DNA of 31,842 bases from an uncultured bacterium (GCA_902779075.1 CACZAK010000057.1:1-31842), one strand, 5' to 3'; positions 1 to 8,083 are shown, numbered from the stretch's first letter. The notes: a model not told the origin generated them from the letters alone. Program-made: numbers and translations.

Positions 1-32
1 GAAGTGGAGACGGAGGCGGGGAAGGTCGCGCT

Positions 33-287
33 TTACGCGGTCGAATGCGCCCCAGAGATTGGAGGCGAGGGAATGGGAGTCATGCAGGACGACAGACGGA
101 ATGTCGTTCGCCAGTCCACGCCCGCAATCTTTCCCGCGAGATACGAACCGAAATGAGTCCCAGGCCCCGCTTCAAGATGCAGCTTCTGCCGCGAGTCTTC
201 AACGCAGAGATCACGCAAGCGCGTCACATTGGTGATGCGCCCAGCGACGCCCTGCCCGGTGCCTTCAAAGAAAAGACAGAGATTCAA
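33..287 (-). pseudogene. N-terminal piece of a DUF2235-like hydrolase, probably frameshifted
   Basis: A TTG start at 287 follows a good AGGAGG site 7 bases upstream. The 84-residue reading begins NLCLFFEGTG, then TNVTRLRDL, then GPGTHFGSYLAGKIAG. These match the order seen at the start of DUF2235 (Tle1-like alpha/beta hydrolase) proteins: a DGTGN-like motif, TNV.RL, and a GVGT-like motif. After about residue 58 the frame stops looking like the family and ends at 33-35. The adjacent frame is open from there to the window edge and reads plausible protein (NDIPSVVLHDSHSL, then NLWGAFDRVKRDLP). I infer either a frameshift or a truncated gene running off the left edge. The family assignment rests on motifs only. 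Confidence 0.4.
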
Positions 288-359
288 TCCTCATCCTCCT
301 GCCGAGCATCCTCCCATCAGACCGCATCACAAAGGTCTGCCACCGACAATCATGTTGTC

Positions 360-1604
360 TTATCTGTTCGCAGCGGAGAAATAGGCAAGAGCGATGCGGG
401 CGATGAGTTGCTTGCCGAGTTCGCCAGAGTGAACGTAGTCACGACCGTAAAACTCAGAAGGAAGCCCCGTCTTGAAGAGCCAGTCATAGGCAGGATTGAA
501 CATATCCCAGAGCGGCCAGCCGTTCTTGGAGCAGATCACCTTCAACTCCTCTGCCGCCTGCGCGTCATACTTCCACGCCTTATCCCCGAGCGCTGCATGG
601 TCGAACGCCGACGGGGAAACAGCGGTTCCCAGCGCCGTTCCCTTTGGTACGCGCCAGTCAATCGCCAAAGTTGGTGTCATCACGACGACTTCTGCGCCAA
701 GCTCGCCATTGACGCGCTTCGCCACCGACTCGATGGCGGGGCCGCCGTTGAGCGGCATTTCGGGATGTATCCAGCCGGAGATTCCACCGATGAACACGCA
801 GTCCGGCTTATAGTCCGCGACATACTTCTTGAAGTTCTCCGGCTCACAATAGTACCAGCATCCCGTCGAACCGCGAACCGAAACAAGCCAGGTAACTTCG
901 CTCTTCGGATACGCCCGCTTGACGAGCGCGTGGAACTGCGAATGGAAAGTGTCCTGCATGATTGAGTCGCCCAGCATGAGGATTCGCCAGGGCTTGCCGG
1001 TCTTCAGCGCATCCAGCGTCTTGGGCGCAAGAGCAAGCGGATTCCCTTTCGGCGCAAAGTTGAGCGGCGGCAGCTTCGCGTACACGCTGTCGCACCACTT
1101 CGCCGCCTCTTCTACTGTCGCGGGGTCTAACTTCACGTCACGGACGGTGCATCCCTTCGGAGACTGGAAGAACACCTCCGCTTCCTTGACACCCTCCTGC
1201 GCAAAGACAACCCGCTCGTAATGTTGTAAGTTACTCGAACTCTGAACTCCAACTTCTCCCCCATAAATCACATCATAGTTGTCCGCGATCATATTACCCG
1301 CAGCGTCATAGAACGCGACCGTCTCGTAAGACCGAACAGGAGCGAAACCGGTGAACGACAGCTTGTAGTACGCGCCGGTCTTGGGAATGGCGACACGCGG
1401 CGAGATAAGCTTTCCGCCCTTGTCGGGATACCAGCCCTCAAGCGGATTGAACGTCTGGCCGCCCTTCGCGCCCGACGCCTCGAATCGCCAGCCCGCCGCC
1501 TTCCCGGTCACGAGCCCGCCGCACTCCAGCATCGCCGCACCCTGTGCCGCGATTGCCGCAACAGCGGCACCTGCCGCAAGAATTGTTCCGCAGAGTATTC
1601 TCAT
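360..1604 (-). CDS. Secreted SGNH/GDSL-type esterase
   Basis: A 414-residue exported protein. The chosen ATG at 1604 has a GGAG site at 1613-1616 and begins a clear signal peptide (MRILCGTILAAGAAVAAIAA); longer in-frame starts would bury it. Residues about 20-190 form a beta-rich N-terminal region, probably carbohydrate binding. The SGNH domain follows: LMLGDSIMQD near residue 210 is the block I serine, GGISGW is a block III-like turn, and DYVHSGELG near residue 388 gives the block V Asp and His. The family removes acyl groups from glycans; the substrate here is unknown. Near residue 120 it carries EVGVQSSS, which matches an element inserted twice in the GH92 gene at 3150-5612. A truncated paralogue lies at 3025-3153. 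Confidence 0.8.
   Translation of the reverse strand: MRILCGTILAAGAAVAAIAAQGAAMLECGGLVTGKAAGWRFEASGAKGGQTFNPLEGWYPDKGGKLISPRVAIPKTGAYYKLSFTGFAPVRSYETVAFYDAAGNMIADNYDVIYGGEVGVQSSSNLQHYERVVFAQEGVKEAEVFFQSPKGCTVRDVKLDPATVEEAAKWCDSVYAKLPPLNFAPKGNPLALAPKTLDALKTGKPWRILMLGDSIMQDTFHSQFHALVKRAYPKSEVTWLVSVRGSTGCWYYCEPENFKKYVADYKPDCVFIGGISGWIHPEMPLNGGPAIESVAKRVNGELGAEVVVMTPTLAIDWRVPKGTALGTAVSPSAFDHAALGDKAWKYDAQAAEELKVICSKNGWPLWDMFNPAYDWLFKTGLPSEFYGRDYVHSGELGKQLIARIALAYFSAANR
1233..1256 (-). repeat. Partial copy of the in-frame palindromic element, inside the SGNH gene
   Basis: The minus strand reads GAAGTTGGAGTTCAGAGTTC followed by GAGT, translated EVGVQSSS. This matches the left end of the two fuller copies in the GH92 gene (EVGEKSSS and EVGDNSSS) in sequence, orientation and reading frame. 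The rest of the palindrome is absent here. Confidence 0.55.
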
Positions 1605-1683
1605 TTTGTTTTCTCCATAGCAGTTCATCCTCAAGAGTCTTCCGATCCTTGACAACTGGCGACGGAGAATTTCGTTTGGACAC

Positions 1684-2847
1684 TCAGTTCATAAGTGCGG
1701 CAGAAGACAAGGCGTCCGCAAACTCGTCATTCCACAATCTCTCGACAAACTCCCTCGCGGGCAGAATGTCTATGCCATCAACATGCGCAGCTCTCGGCTC
1801 GCGACAGACGACTATGCGCTTGTCAAAGCGTCCTTCCTCTGAAATCGCCTTCAGATTCTTCAGATCGTGATTGTCTATGCGGTTCGCGCTTTTCGCCTCG
1901 ATAGCGGCGTTCCCGACGACAAAATCAACCTCTACACCCGCCGGCGTTCTCCAATACGCGATCTCGCCGTCGCGAACCCTTGCATCAAGATAACACCTCA
2001 GCTCATGATGCACCCATGTCTCGAAAAGATGTCCGTATTCGGGCGATCCCGCAGTCGTCTCGCGTTGACGCGAGAGGCGGCGGGCAACGCCTGAATCGAA
2101 GAGATAGAACTTGGATGTCTCGACCGTCTTTCGCTTTGCGCCGCGCTTCCATACCGGCACCTCATCCGCCAGCAGAGTTTCCTTGAGAATCCTGAAATAC
2201 TCCTGCACCGTCGAGCGAGGAACCTGCGCATCGCGGGAAATGGCCGAGTAGTCGATCTGTTCGCCGTTGGCGCATGCCGCAATCTCCAAAAACCTGCTGA
2301 ACGCGGGAAGATTACGCGTGGCACCTTCCGCAATGACCTCCTGGCGCAGATATTCGTCGATGTAGTCTGCAAGATCCTCCTCCGGCTCGTCGGAAAACAC
2401 AACTGGCGGAAGAAGTCCGTAGTTTACCGCCCTGTCAAGGTCAAACAAGTCCTTGAGCTCCGATGCGGAAAACGGGTGCAGCCGCTTGACACGAGCCCTC
2501 CCGCCAAGCAGATTTACACCCTTTCGCCTCAACTTCCTCGCGCTTGAACCGGTCAGCAAGAACTTGAATCCGCGTCGTTCAATCAGTCTATGGACTTCAT
2601 CAAGCAAGGACGGCAGCTTCTGTATTTCGTCGATTACGATTATGCGTCCGTCCGTGCATGTCTTTTCGATGTATCCAGGGTCGCTTGAAAGCCGAATAAG
2701 CGTTTCGGAAGAAAGCAAGTCGAACACATGCGCATCGACAAGCTCGTGTCCTACAAGCGAGGACTTCCCGCACTGGCGCGGACCGAACAGGAAAATCGAT
2801 TTCCTCTTCAAAGTGTCACTTAACTTCAGATTTCGCTCAATAAACAT
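1684..2847 (-). CDS. AAA_14/DUF4143 ATPase
   Basis: A 387-residue cytoplasmic protein with the usual order for this family. The N-terminal AAA domain has a Walker A (GPRQCGKSS, about residues 22-30), a Walker B (IIVIDEIQ) and a sensor segment (LLTGSS). A winged-helix-like middle follows (DYSAISRDAQVPRSTVQEYF). The C-terminal DUF4143 part has HLFETWVHHEL and a PD-(D/E)xK-like signature (VDFVVG..AIEAK). The role of the family is not settled; it is often present in many copies and linked to mobile or stress functions. This copy looks intact. It is a single-gene unit with its own promoter (2872-2901) and two inverted repeats just upstream. Three relatives or remnants lie at 18.2-21.7 kb. Confidence 0.88.
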   Translation of the reverse strand: MFIERNLKLSDTLKRKSIFLFGPRQCGKSSLVGHELVDAHVFDLLSSETLIRLSSDPGYIEKTCTDGRIIVIDEIQKLPSLLDEVHRLIERRGFKFLLTGSSARKLRRKGVNLLGGRARVKRLHPFSASELKDLFDLDRAVNYGLLPPVVFSDEPEEDLADYIDEYLRQEVIAEGATRNLPAFSRFLEIAACANGEQIDYSAISRDAQVPRSTVQEYFRILKETLLADEVPVWKRGAKRKTVETSKFYLFDSGVARRLSRQRETTAGSPEYGHLFETWVHHELRCYLDARVRDGEIAYWRTPAGVEVDFVVGNAAIEAKSANRIDNHDLKNLKAISEEGRFDKRIVVCREPRAAHVDGIDILPAREFVERLWNDEFADALSSAALMN

Positions 2848-2871
2848 TCTTTTTACCCTTTCTCGGCGCGT

Positions 2872-2901
2872 AGTGTATCAAATCTTGAGCTGAACTGTCA
2901 A
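2872..2901 (-). promoter_or_regulatory. Promoter of the AAA_14/DUF4143 ATPase gene
   Basis: On the minus strand, TTGACA (2896-2901), an 18-base spacer, and TACACT (2872-2877), with the start codon 24 bases beyond. The -35 box is a perfect consensus. Two inverted repeats lie directly upstream. Confidence 0.6.
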
Positions 2902-2904
2902 CGA

Positions 2905-2964
2905 AATTTGCCAACTCTCTTGGCAAATTCCATCGAAATCTGCCGACACACACAGCAGATTTCG
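2905..2964. repeat. Two tandem inverted repeats upstream of an ATPase promoter
   Basis: First dyad: AATTTGCCAA (2905-2914), 5-base loop, TTGGCAAATT (2920-2929). Second dyad: CGAAATCTGC (2934-2943), 11-base gap, GCAGATTTCG (2955-2964). Both have perfect 10-bp arms, and their centres are about 32 bp apart. They sit 3 bp upstream of the ATPase -35 box, as an operator pair would. The left flank of the first also reads CGAAATTTG, which recurs in the dyads upstream of the ATPase gene at 18175-19620. Confidence 0.65.
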
Positions 2965-3024
2965 CCATTCTCCATCGCCAATTGTCAAAGATCAATGCGC
3001 CTTTCAGCGCGAAATTCTACGTTT

Positions 3025-3153
3025 CTACTCCGGCGCCTCGAACCGCCAGCCAGCCACCTTCTCGGTCACGAGCCCGCTGCACTCCAGCATCTCCGCACCC
3101 TGCGCGGCAAACGCGGCAACCACCGCGAGAATTGTTACGCATTGAAATCTCAT
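3025..3153 (-). pseudogene. Truncated SGNH esterase paralogue (first 42 codons)
   Basis: ATG at 3153 to TAG at 3025-3027. The reading MRFQCVTILAVVAAFAAQGA, then EMLECSGLVT and AGWRFEA, lines up with residues 1-45 of the intact SGNH gene at 360-1604 (MRILCGTILAA, then MLECGGLVT and AGWRFEA). It then stops, and no further esterase sequence follows. Its ATG overlaps the GH92 stop as ATGA (3150-3153), so the ancestral gene was the next member of the GH92 operon. The stump could still be translated into an exported peptide, but I infer decay by deletion. Confidence 0.75.
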
Positions 3154-5612
3154 TTTACGACATCCTTTCCAAACACCAGCGTTCCACCGCGCATGATGTC
3201 TTCATGCGAAATCTTCACGCCTTTCACGGGCTTGCCGTTTAAAGTTGGAGTTTGAGTTTTGAGTTGGAGAATGGAATTGTTATCCTCCTTTCTCGAACTC
3301 GAACTATTATCTCCAACTTCTGCTCCCACAACTCTAAATCCACAACTCCCAACTCTTAACTTGACTTCCTCCGCCTGCGCCTCGCCAAGCACATACCCGT
3401 CGCCGCAGGGATTCACCGGATAGAAGCCCATCATCGAGAAGAGGTACCACGCGCTCATCTGTCCGCAGTCGTCGTTTCCGCAAAGTCCATCGGGCTTCGG
3501 CCTATACGCCTCGCGGCAGATTCGCCGCGTGAGCGCGGCAGTTTTGTCGCGGCATCCCCATAGCGAGTAGAAGTAGGCAACATGGTGACTTGGTTCGTTG
3601 CCATGCCAATACTGTCCGATCTGTCCAGGCGCTTTGGCAATGCCGCCTTCGTCGTTGTTCGCGGATTTGCCAGCCGGCTTGTATGGCGGCGTCGCAAAGA
3701 ACTCGTCAAGCTTCGCGAGCGCGGCGGATTTGCCGCCGAACGCATCCGCAAGAGCATCGACGTCCTGGAACACATGCCACGTGTATATCCACGAATTCGC
3801 CTCCGTGAAGTCACCCCAGAAGAGTCCGCCCGCCCGTGGATTCCTCGGATCGAACGGCTCGCGCCACTTTCCGCCAGCAGTCATCGGACCACGCCCGCGC
3901 ACAAAACCAATTTTCTTGTCGAATACGTTCTTCCAGCAGTCCGCCCACTTCTGCGCCTTGGCGGCAGTGGCATTGTCGCCGATGCACTTCGCGAAGTCTG
4001 CGATGCACCACCAGTCGTATGCAAGCTCAAGCGTAGTCGAAGCACTTTGCCCCTGAGGGACGAATTTGTCGAACTCGCCCGGACAGTAGGGAATGTAGCC
4101 GTTCTCCCAATACGCGTTCCAGCAGTTCTTCGGATTCTCCCCGTCGTTGTTTATCATCGACTGCACCATGAGAGAAAGAGTTGAGAGTTGAGAGTTAAGA
4201 GTTGAGAGTTGCGGTAGAAGGCCTTTCTTGTAGGCATCGACGATGACGGGTATGGAGTGGATGCCGACCATGCAGTGGTCTTCGCCCTGCCACATCGTCC
4301 ACATGGGAAGGTGCCCATGCTGCTCGCCGAACGCTATAAGCGAATCGACAAAACCCGGGACACGCTCAGGAACGATTATCGTATAGAGCGGATGCGCCGC
4401 ACGGAAGGTGTCCCACAAGGAAAACGTCGAGTAGTGTCCGCGCTTGGCCGTATGAATCGCGTCGTCTGCGCCGCGATACTTTCCATCGACGTCGGTCTGT
4501 ATGTTAGGCTGGATGCAGAGGTGGTAGAGAGCGGTATACCAGTTCTTCTTCTGTTCGTCCGTGCCCTTAACGAGCTGTGCGCGGGAGAATATCTCGTTCC
4601 ATGATGCGCGGCATTCGGCGCGAATCTCCTCGAAGGATTTGCCGGCGGCTTCTGCGCGCATATTCTTCTCGGCACCGTCTTCCGAAACCGTCGACAGGGC
4701 GATACGAACTTCGAGTTGATTCAACTCCGATTTATCCGAAGCCTCCGCTAACGCTCCGGCATTCTTAAAAGGCGAAACGTTAGTGGAGCCATCGGAACAA
4801 TTCGGAGTTAAACTATCCCCGAACTCAACAATCCACCGATCTCCCTTGCCTTGGAATGGGTCGCTTGGGAGGCGTTCGATCTTCGCCAACGGCTCGGAGA
4901 ACTCGATTGCGTAGAATAGCTTGTACGGCGTCCAGCCAAGCGCCTTCTTGTAACCGGAGACGCCACGATTGTCTTCGCGCAAATTCGCAGACGACTCCGG
5001 CACCGTCGCGCCAAATTTTGCGTTGAAGTGCTGCATCAGCATAGCGGCGGTGTCGATAGAGAGCGCGCGAGATGCGGCGGGCAGGGGGCTGCCCGCCCTA
5101 CCATCCGGCCAAGTGAACCGCCACACCGCCACGCGCTCCGTCGCCGTCGCCTCGCACTTGACGCCATTCTCCAGCGTCACGGCATAGTATCCTACCTCGG
5201 CGATTTCGGTTTCTTTTTTGAGAGTTGGAGTTTTGAGTTGGAGTTGGAGGATGGAATTATTATCTTCCTTTCTCCAACTCGAACTCTTCTCTCCAACTTC
5301 TTTGCGCTCTTTGCGGCTAAAACCAACAACAGGCATAATGCCAATATCACCCATCGCAGGTCTTCCTGTGCCGTTCAGGTGCGTCTGAGAAAAGCAGCGA
5401 ATAGTCGTGTCCGTGAACTTGTAGCCGCCGCAGTGCGTCTTCTCGCCAGTATCGGGACTTGGCTGCACCATGCCGAACGGACGGCACGGCCCAGGAAAGC
5501 AGTTCCCATCGCCAACAGTTCCGACAAACGGATCAACCCACCGCGCAAAGTCCTCGCCTTGCGCCACCATGCAGCAGATGACCGCAAAAAAAGTCGCAAA
5601 CAACGTTTTCAT
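3150..5612 (-). CDS. GH92 family alpha-mannosidase, secreted
   Basis: An 820-residue exo-alpha-mannosidase with an N-terminal signal peptide (MKTLFATFFAVICCMVAQG). GH92 enzymes are calcium-dependent and remove terminal mannose, most often 1,2-linked. Family signatures: DPFVGTVGDGNCFPGPCRPF and GYKFTD near the N-terminus, WDTFRAAHPL mid-protein, GNEPSHHVAYFYSLWG near residue 671 (catalytic acid region), and GNDDCGQMSAW near residue 711 (catalytic base aspartates). The start overlaps the stop of the esterase-GH3 gene by 4 nt, and its own stop overlaps the SGNH stump by 4 nt, so translation is probably coupled. Three repeat-derived insertions interrupt family-conserved sequence without breaking the frame: residues about 99-131, 467-479 and 764-790. 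Confidence 0.93.
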   Translation of the reverse strand: MKTLFATFFAVICCMVAQGEDFARWVDPFVGTVGDGNCFPGPCRPFGMVQPSPDTGEKTHCGGYKFTDTTIRCFSQTHLNGTGRPAMGDIGIMPVVGFSRKERKEVGEKSSSWRKEDNNSILQLQLKTPTLKKETEIAEVGYYAVTLENGVKCEATATERVAVWRFTWPDGRAGSPLPAASRALSIDTAAMLMQHFNAKFGATVPESSANLREDNRGVSGYKKALGWTPYKLFYAIEFSEPLAKIERLPSDPFQGKGDRWIVEFGDSLTPNCSDGSTNVSPFKNAGALAEASDKSELNQLEVRIALSTVSEDGAEKNMRAEAAGKSFEEIRAECRASWNEIFSRAQLVKGTDEQKKNWYTALYHLCIQPNIQTDVDGKYRGADDAIHTAKRGHYSTFSLWDTFRAAHPLYTIIVPERVPGFVDSLIAFGEQHGHLPMWTMWQGEDHCMVGIHSIPVIVDAYKKGLLPQLSTLNSQLSTLSLMVQSMINNDGENPKNCWNAYWENGYIPYCPGEFDKFVPQGQSASTTLELAYDWWCIADFAKCIGDNATAAKAQKWADCWKNVFDKKIGFVRGRGPMTAGGKWREPFDPRNPRAGGLFWGDFTEANSWIYTWHVFQDVDALADAFGGKSAALAKLDEFFATPPYKPAGKSANNDEGGIAKAPGQIGQYWHGNEPSHHVAYFYSLWGCRDKTAALTRRICREAYRPKPDGLCGNDDCGQMSAWYLFSMMGFYPVNPCGDGYVLGEAQAEEVKLRVGSCGFRVVGAEVGDNSSSSRKEDNNSILQLKTQTPTLNGKPVKGVKISHEDIMRGGTLVFGKDVVK
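3242..3320 (-). repeat. In-frame palindromic element, copy 2, in GH92
   Basis: About 79 bp, an imperfect palindrome built from GAGTTGGAG-type units on one arm and CTCCAACTC-type units on the other, meeting at GGAAT/ATTCC-like sequence. On the minus strand it encodes EVGDNSSSSRKEDNN then SILQLKTQTPTLN. It lies in the last 60 codons of the gene, between AEVG and the conserved GKPVKGVKISHEDI end. Confidence 0.75.
4176..4210 (+). repeat. Five tandem heptamers inside the GH92 gene
   Basis: AAGAGTT GAGAGTT GAGAGTT and then AAGAGTT GAGAGTT. On the coding strand they give QLSTLNSQLSTL between KKGLLP and SLMVQSM, at a point where GH92 proteins normally run on without an insert. The same heptamer type recurs in intergenic DNA at 17871-17913. 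Confidence 0.7.
5219..5300 (-). repeat. In-frame palindromic element, copy 1, in GH92
   Basis: About 82 bp and clearly homologous to the copy at 3242-3320, in the same orientation and same reading frame: EVGEKSSSWRKEDNN then SILQLQLKTPTL. It is immediately preceded on the coding strand by two CGCAAAGAR 9-mers giving RKERKE. It splits the segment between IMPVVGF and TEIAEVGYYAVTL, which is compact in other GH92 enzymes. Confidence 0.75.
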
Positions 5613-8032
5613 TTCTGGACTCCGAGGTCGACGGAAAGATCGAACGGGCTTTTGCCCACAAATGGCTTTTCGCCGTAGAGAAGGCTTACGACGGTTTCCT
5701 GCACGACGTCGCTGGGATTCGCCTCGTCCACATGGACATTCACAAGCGTCTCAAGCCACGGCGCGTCCTGCAAGAGGAACGGATACGCATACGATATTGC
5801 GATGGGCTTATGGAAGTCGGTGTTTATCATCGTCGATAGGCATTCGCCCGCGCCGCCTATGGGACGTATCGCGTTCGGGATCATGTGCATGCGGCTCGCG
5901 AATACGAAGAACACTGCATCGTACCGCTCGCCCGCCGCCTCGCGCTTCCAGAAGTCGAGGCAGTTCCCGTTGATCGCGACAGTCACCTCCGCTCCGCGCT
6001 TCTCAAACTCGCGCTTCATCGCGTCGTAGCTCGAAAGAGTCTTCTTCCCCGAACCATCGGCGATCCACATGAGAATCTTTTTCGTCTTCGCCCTGTCGAG
6101 CGGAAGGAGTCCAGCGTCGTTCCGCACAAGCGCGACCTCCCGCTCCGTCACCTTGCGTGTGAACGCCTCCGCCTCCGCGACAAGCGCCGCGTCAGGCCCC
6201 TTCGGAGTCCTGAACGCATGGTCGAAAAGCCCTTCCTTCTCCTTCATCTCCAGGACGCGACGGACGCTTGCGTCAAGCCGCTCCATCGGAATCTCGCCGC
6301 TTTCGACAGCCTTCTCCATAAGCTCGAACACCCCGAGCCGCGGCCAGAGCAATACGTCCGCCCCTGCTTTGAACGCCTCAAGATAGCGACGCTCCTCCGG
6401 GTCGAACTTGTAGATCACGAACCCGCCCATCATGAGCGCATCCGTTACGGCGACGCCCTTGAAGCCGATTTCGTTGCGCAGGATGCCGCAAGAGATAGGC
6501 GCGGACATCACGGCCGGCGGCGGCAGGCCGTACTTCCCCTTCGGCGGGTCGGCGAATGGAAGCGAAATGTGGCCGATCATCACGGCATGGCAGTCCGCCT
6601 CGGCAAGGGAGCGGTACACCTTGCCGTAGGCCTCGCTCCACTTCTCGCGCGTAAAGCTGTTTATGCAAGGTCCGAGGTGCTGGTCGCGATGATCGACCCC
6701 GTCGCCGGGAAAGTGCTTTGCGCTCGCCGAAAGCCCGTATTCCTGCATCCCCTTGGCGATCTCGACCGAAAGCGCAGCGACCTTGTCGGCATTGTCGCCC
6801 ATCGTTCGGCACGCCATGATGGGATTCAGCCAGTTGATCGCAAGATCAACGCACGGCGCGAAGACCCAATTGTAGCCGTTGGCGCGTCCGAGGCGTCCGA
6901 CGAACCTTCCGTATTCGCGGGCGACTTTGAGGTCGTCAACCGCGCCTATCGAACCATATCCCGGAAGCGGCGCGGGCGCCGTAACGGGTCCGAGGTCGCC
7001 GGCGACGGAAAGCGGAATCTTCGTCGCCGCAGCGCACCTCGCAAGAGCCGCCTTGTTTCCCGGACGCTCCTTCGTGTACGACGCGAGGTCCTTGCCCATG
7101 AACACCGAGCCGACGGGATACTTGGCAAACCATGCGGCGGTTTCCTCTTCGGAGCCAAGGGGTATGTCGGCAATGCTTATGTTGACGCACTGTCCGATTT
7201 TTTCGCGCAGCGTCATCTTCGCCATTATCTCGTCGATGCGACCGGGCTTCTTCCTCTGCGCGAAGAACCACTTCAACACGTCTTGGTCGGCGTATGTCGG
7301 CGTCCAGCAGTTGTGGTCGACGCCAGGGTACTCCTTGTACCGCACATTGCCGTCGCACTGCCAGAGCGCGGACACCATGTTGCGCGAACGGCATACCGGC
7401 ACCACGGAATCGCTGCCGCCATGGAATACCCATAGCGGCACCTTTGCGATCTTCGCGGCTTGCGAGACATCGCCGCCTCCGCAAACCGGCATCGCCGCCG
7501 CGAAGACTTCGGGACGGCGACACAGCAAATCCCACGTTCCGTATCCGCCCATGGAAATGCCTGTAACGTACACGCGAGACAGATCGACCGCTGGATCGAG
7601 AAGCTGCCTGTCCAAGAACTCCATAAGAAGTGCCATCGTCTCGGACGGCTCCTTCGGCATGTCGTGGCTCTTCGCGCCCCAGTCGACTTCGACCCAGCGC
7701 TTTCCGTTCGGGACCTGTCCGGCAATGACGCGATACCCCTTCTCGTGCTCATCGAGCCAGCAGACGAGTTCACCGACGCCGTGCCTGAGCTGCGAGACGT
7801 TGTTCGTCCCGCGTTCCCCCGCGCCATGCAGGAAGAGCACAAGCGGAACCTTGCTCCCGTCTTCCGGAATCTTCTCTGCAATGCGATAGCGCAGCACCTT
7901 GCCGCCAGCGCCCTCGAACGTCCTCGGCACGGTCCTGGCCTTCGCCTCCGCCCAGAAGTCCGCGCCATGCGCGGCCATGCAGCACATCGTGGCAAACGCC
8001 GCCACAAAAACCATTCCGTATCTTACTCTCAT
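5609..8032 (-). CDS. Secreted fusion of an alpha/beta-hydrolase esterase and a NagZ-like GH3
   Basis: An 807-residue two-domain protein. The ATG at 8032 starts a signal peptide (MRVRYGMVFVAAFATMCC) and has AAGGA 9 bases upstream. Residues about 30-260 form an alpha/beta-hydrolase esterase (PHB-depolymerase/prolyl-oligopeptidase type): FLHGAGERG oxyanion region, GISMGGYGTWDL nucleophile serine, GGSDSVVPV acid and PGVDHNCW histidine. Residues about 265 to the end are a GH3 beta-N-acetylhexosaminidase-like domain: KHFPGDG near residue 438 followed by D.H (the family dyad), and VTDALMMGG near residue 529 with the nucleophile Asp. The usual PGHG is PGDG here. It probably deacylates and cleaves the same substituted sugar. 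Its stop overlaps the GH92 start (ATGA). A 195-bp copy of the esterase part lies at 17945-18140. Confidence 0.87.
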   Translation of the reverse strand: MRVRYGMVFVAAFATMCCMAAHGADFWAEAKARTVPRTFEGAGGKVLRYRIAEKIPEDGSKVPLVLFLHGAGERGTNNVSQLRHGVGELVCWLDEHEKGYRVIAGQVPNGKRWVEVDWGAKSHDMPKEPSETMALLMEFLDRQLLDPAVDLSRVYVTGISMGGYGTWDLLCRRPEVFAAAMPVCGGGDVSQAAKIAKVPLWVFHGGSDSVVPVCRSRNMVSALWQCDGNVRYKEYPGVDHNCWTPTYADQDVLKWFFAQRKKPGRIDEIMAKMTLREKIGQCVNISIADIPLGSEEETAAWFAKYPVGSVFMGKDLASYTKERPGNKAALARCAAATKIPLSVAGDLGPVTAPAPLPGYGSIGAVDDLKVAREYGRFVGRLGRANGYNWVFAPCVDLAINWLNPIMACRTMGDNADKVAALSVEIAKGMQEYGLSASAKHFPGDGVDHRDQHLGPCINSFTREKWSEAYGKVYRSLAEADCHAVMIGHISLPFADPPKGKYGLPPPAVMSAPISCGILRNEIGFKGVAVTDALMMGGFVIYKFDPEERRYLEAFKAGADVLLWPRLGVFELMEKAVESGEIPMERLDASVRRVLEMKEKEGLFDHAFRTPKGPDAALVAEAEAFTRKVTEREVALVRNDAGLLPLDRAKTKKILMWIADGSGKKTLSSYDAMKREFEKRGAEVTVAINGNCLDFWKREAAGERYDAVFFVFASRMHMIPNAIRPIGGAGECLSTMINTDFHKPIAISYAYPFLLQDAPWLETLVNVHVDEANPSDVVQETVVSLLYGEKPFVGKSPFDLSVDLGVQK

Positions 8033-8083
8033 TTCGCTGGTTCCTTTCGCTTGCAACAATGAAGCCACGGGAGACTGATAGTT

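Noticed and set aside
5885..7435. 516-codon open frame on the plus strand opposite the esterase-GH3 gene
   Set aside because: Arg/His/Leu-rich composition with no motifs; it is the antisense of a clearly conserved GH3 and esterase domain.
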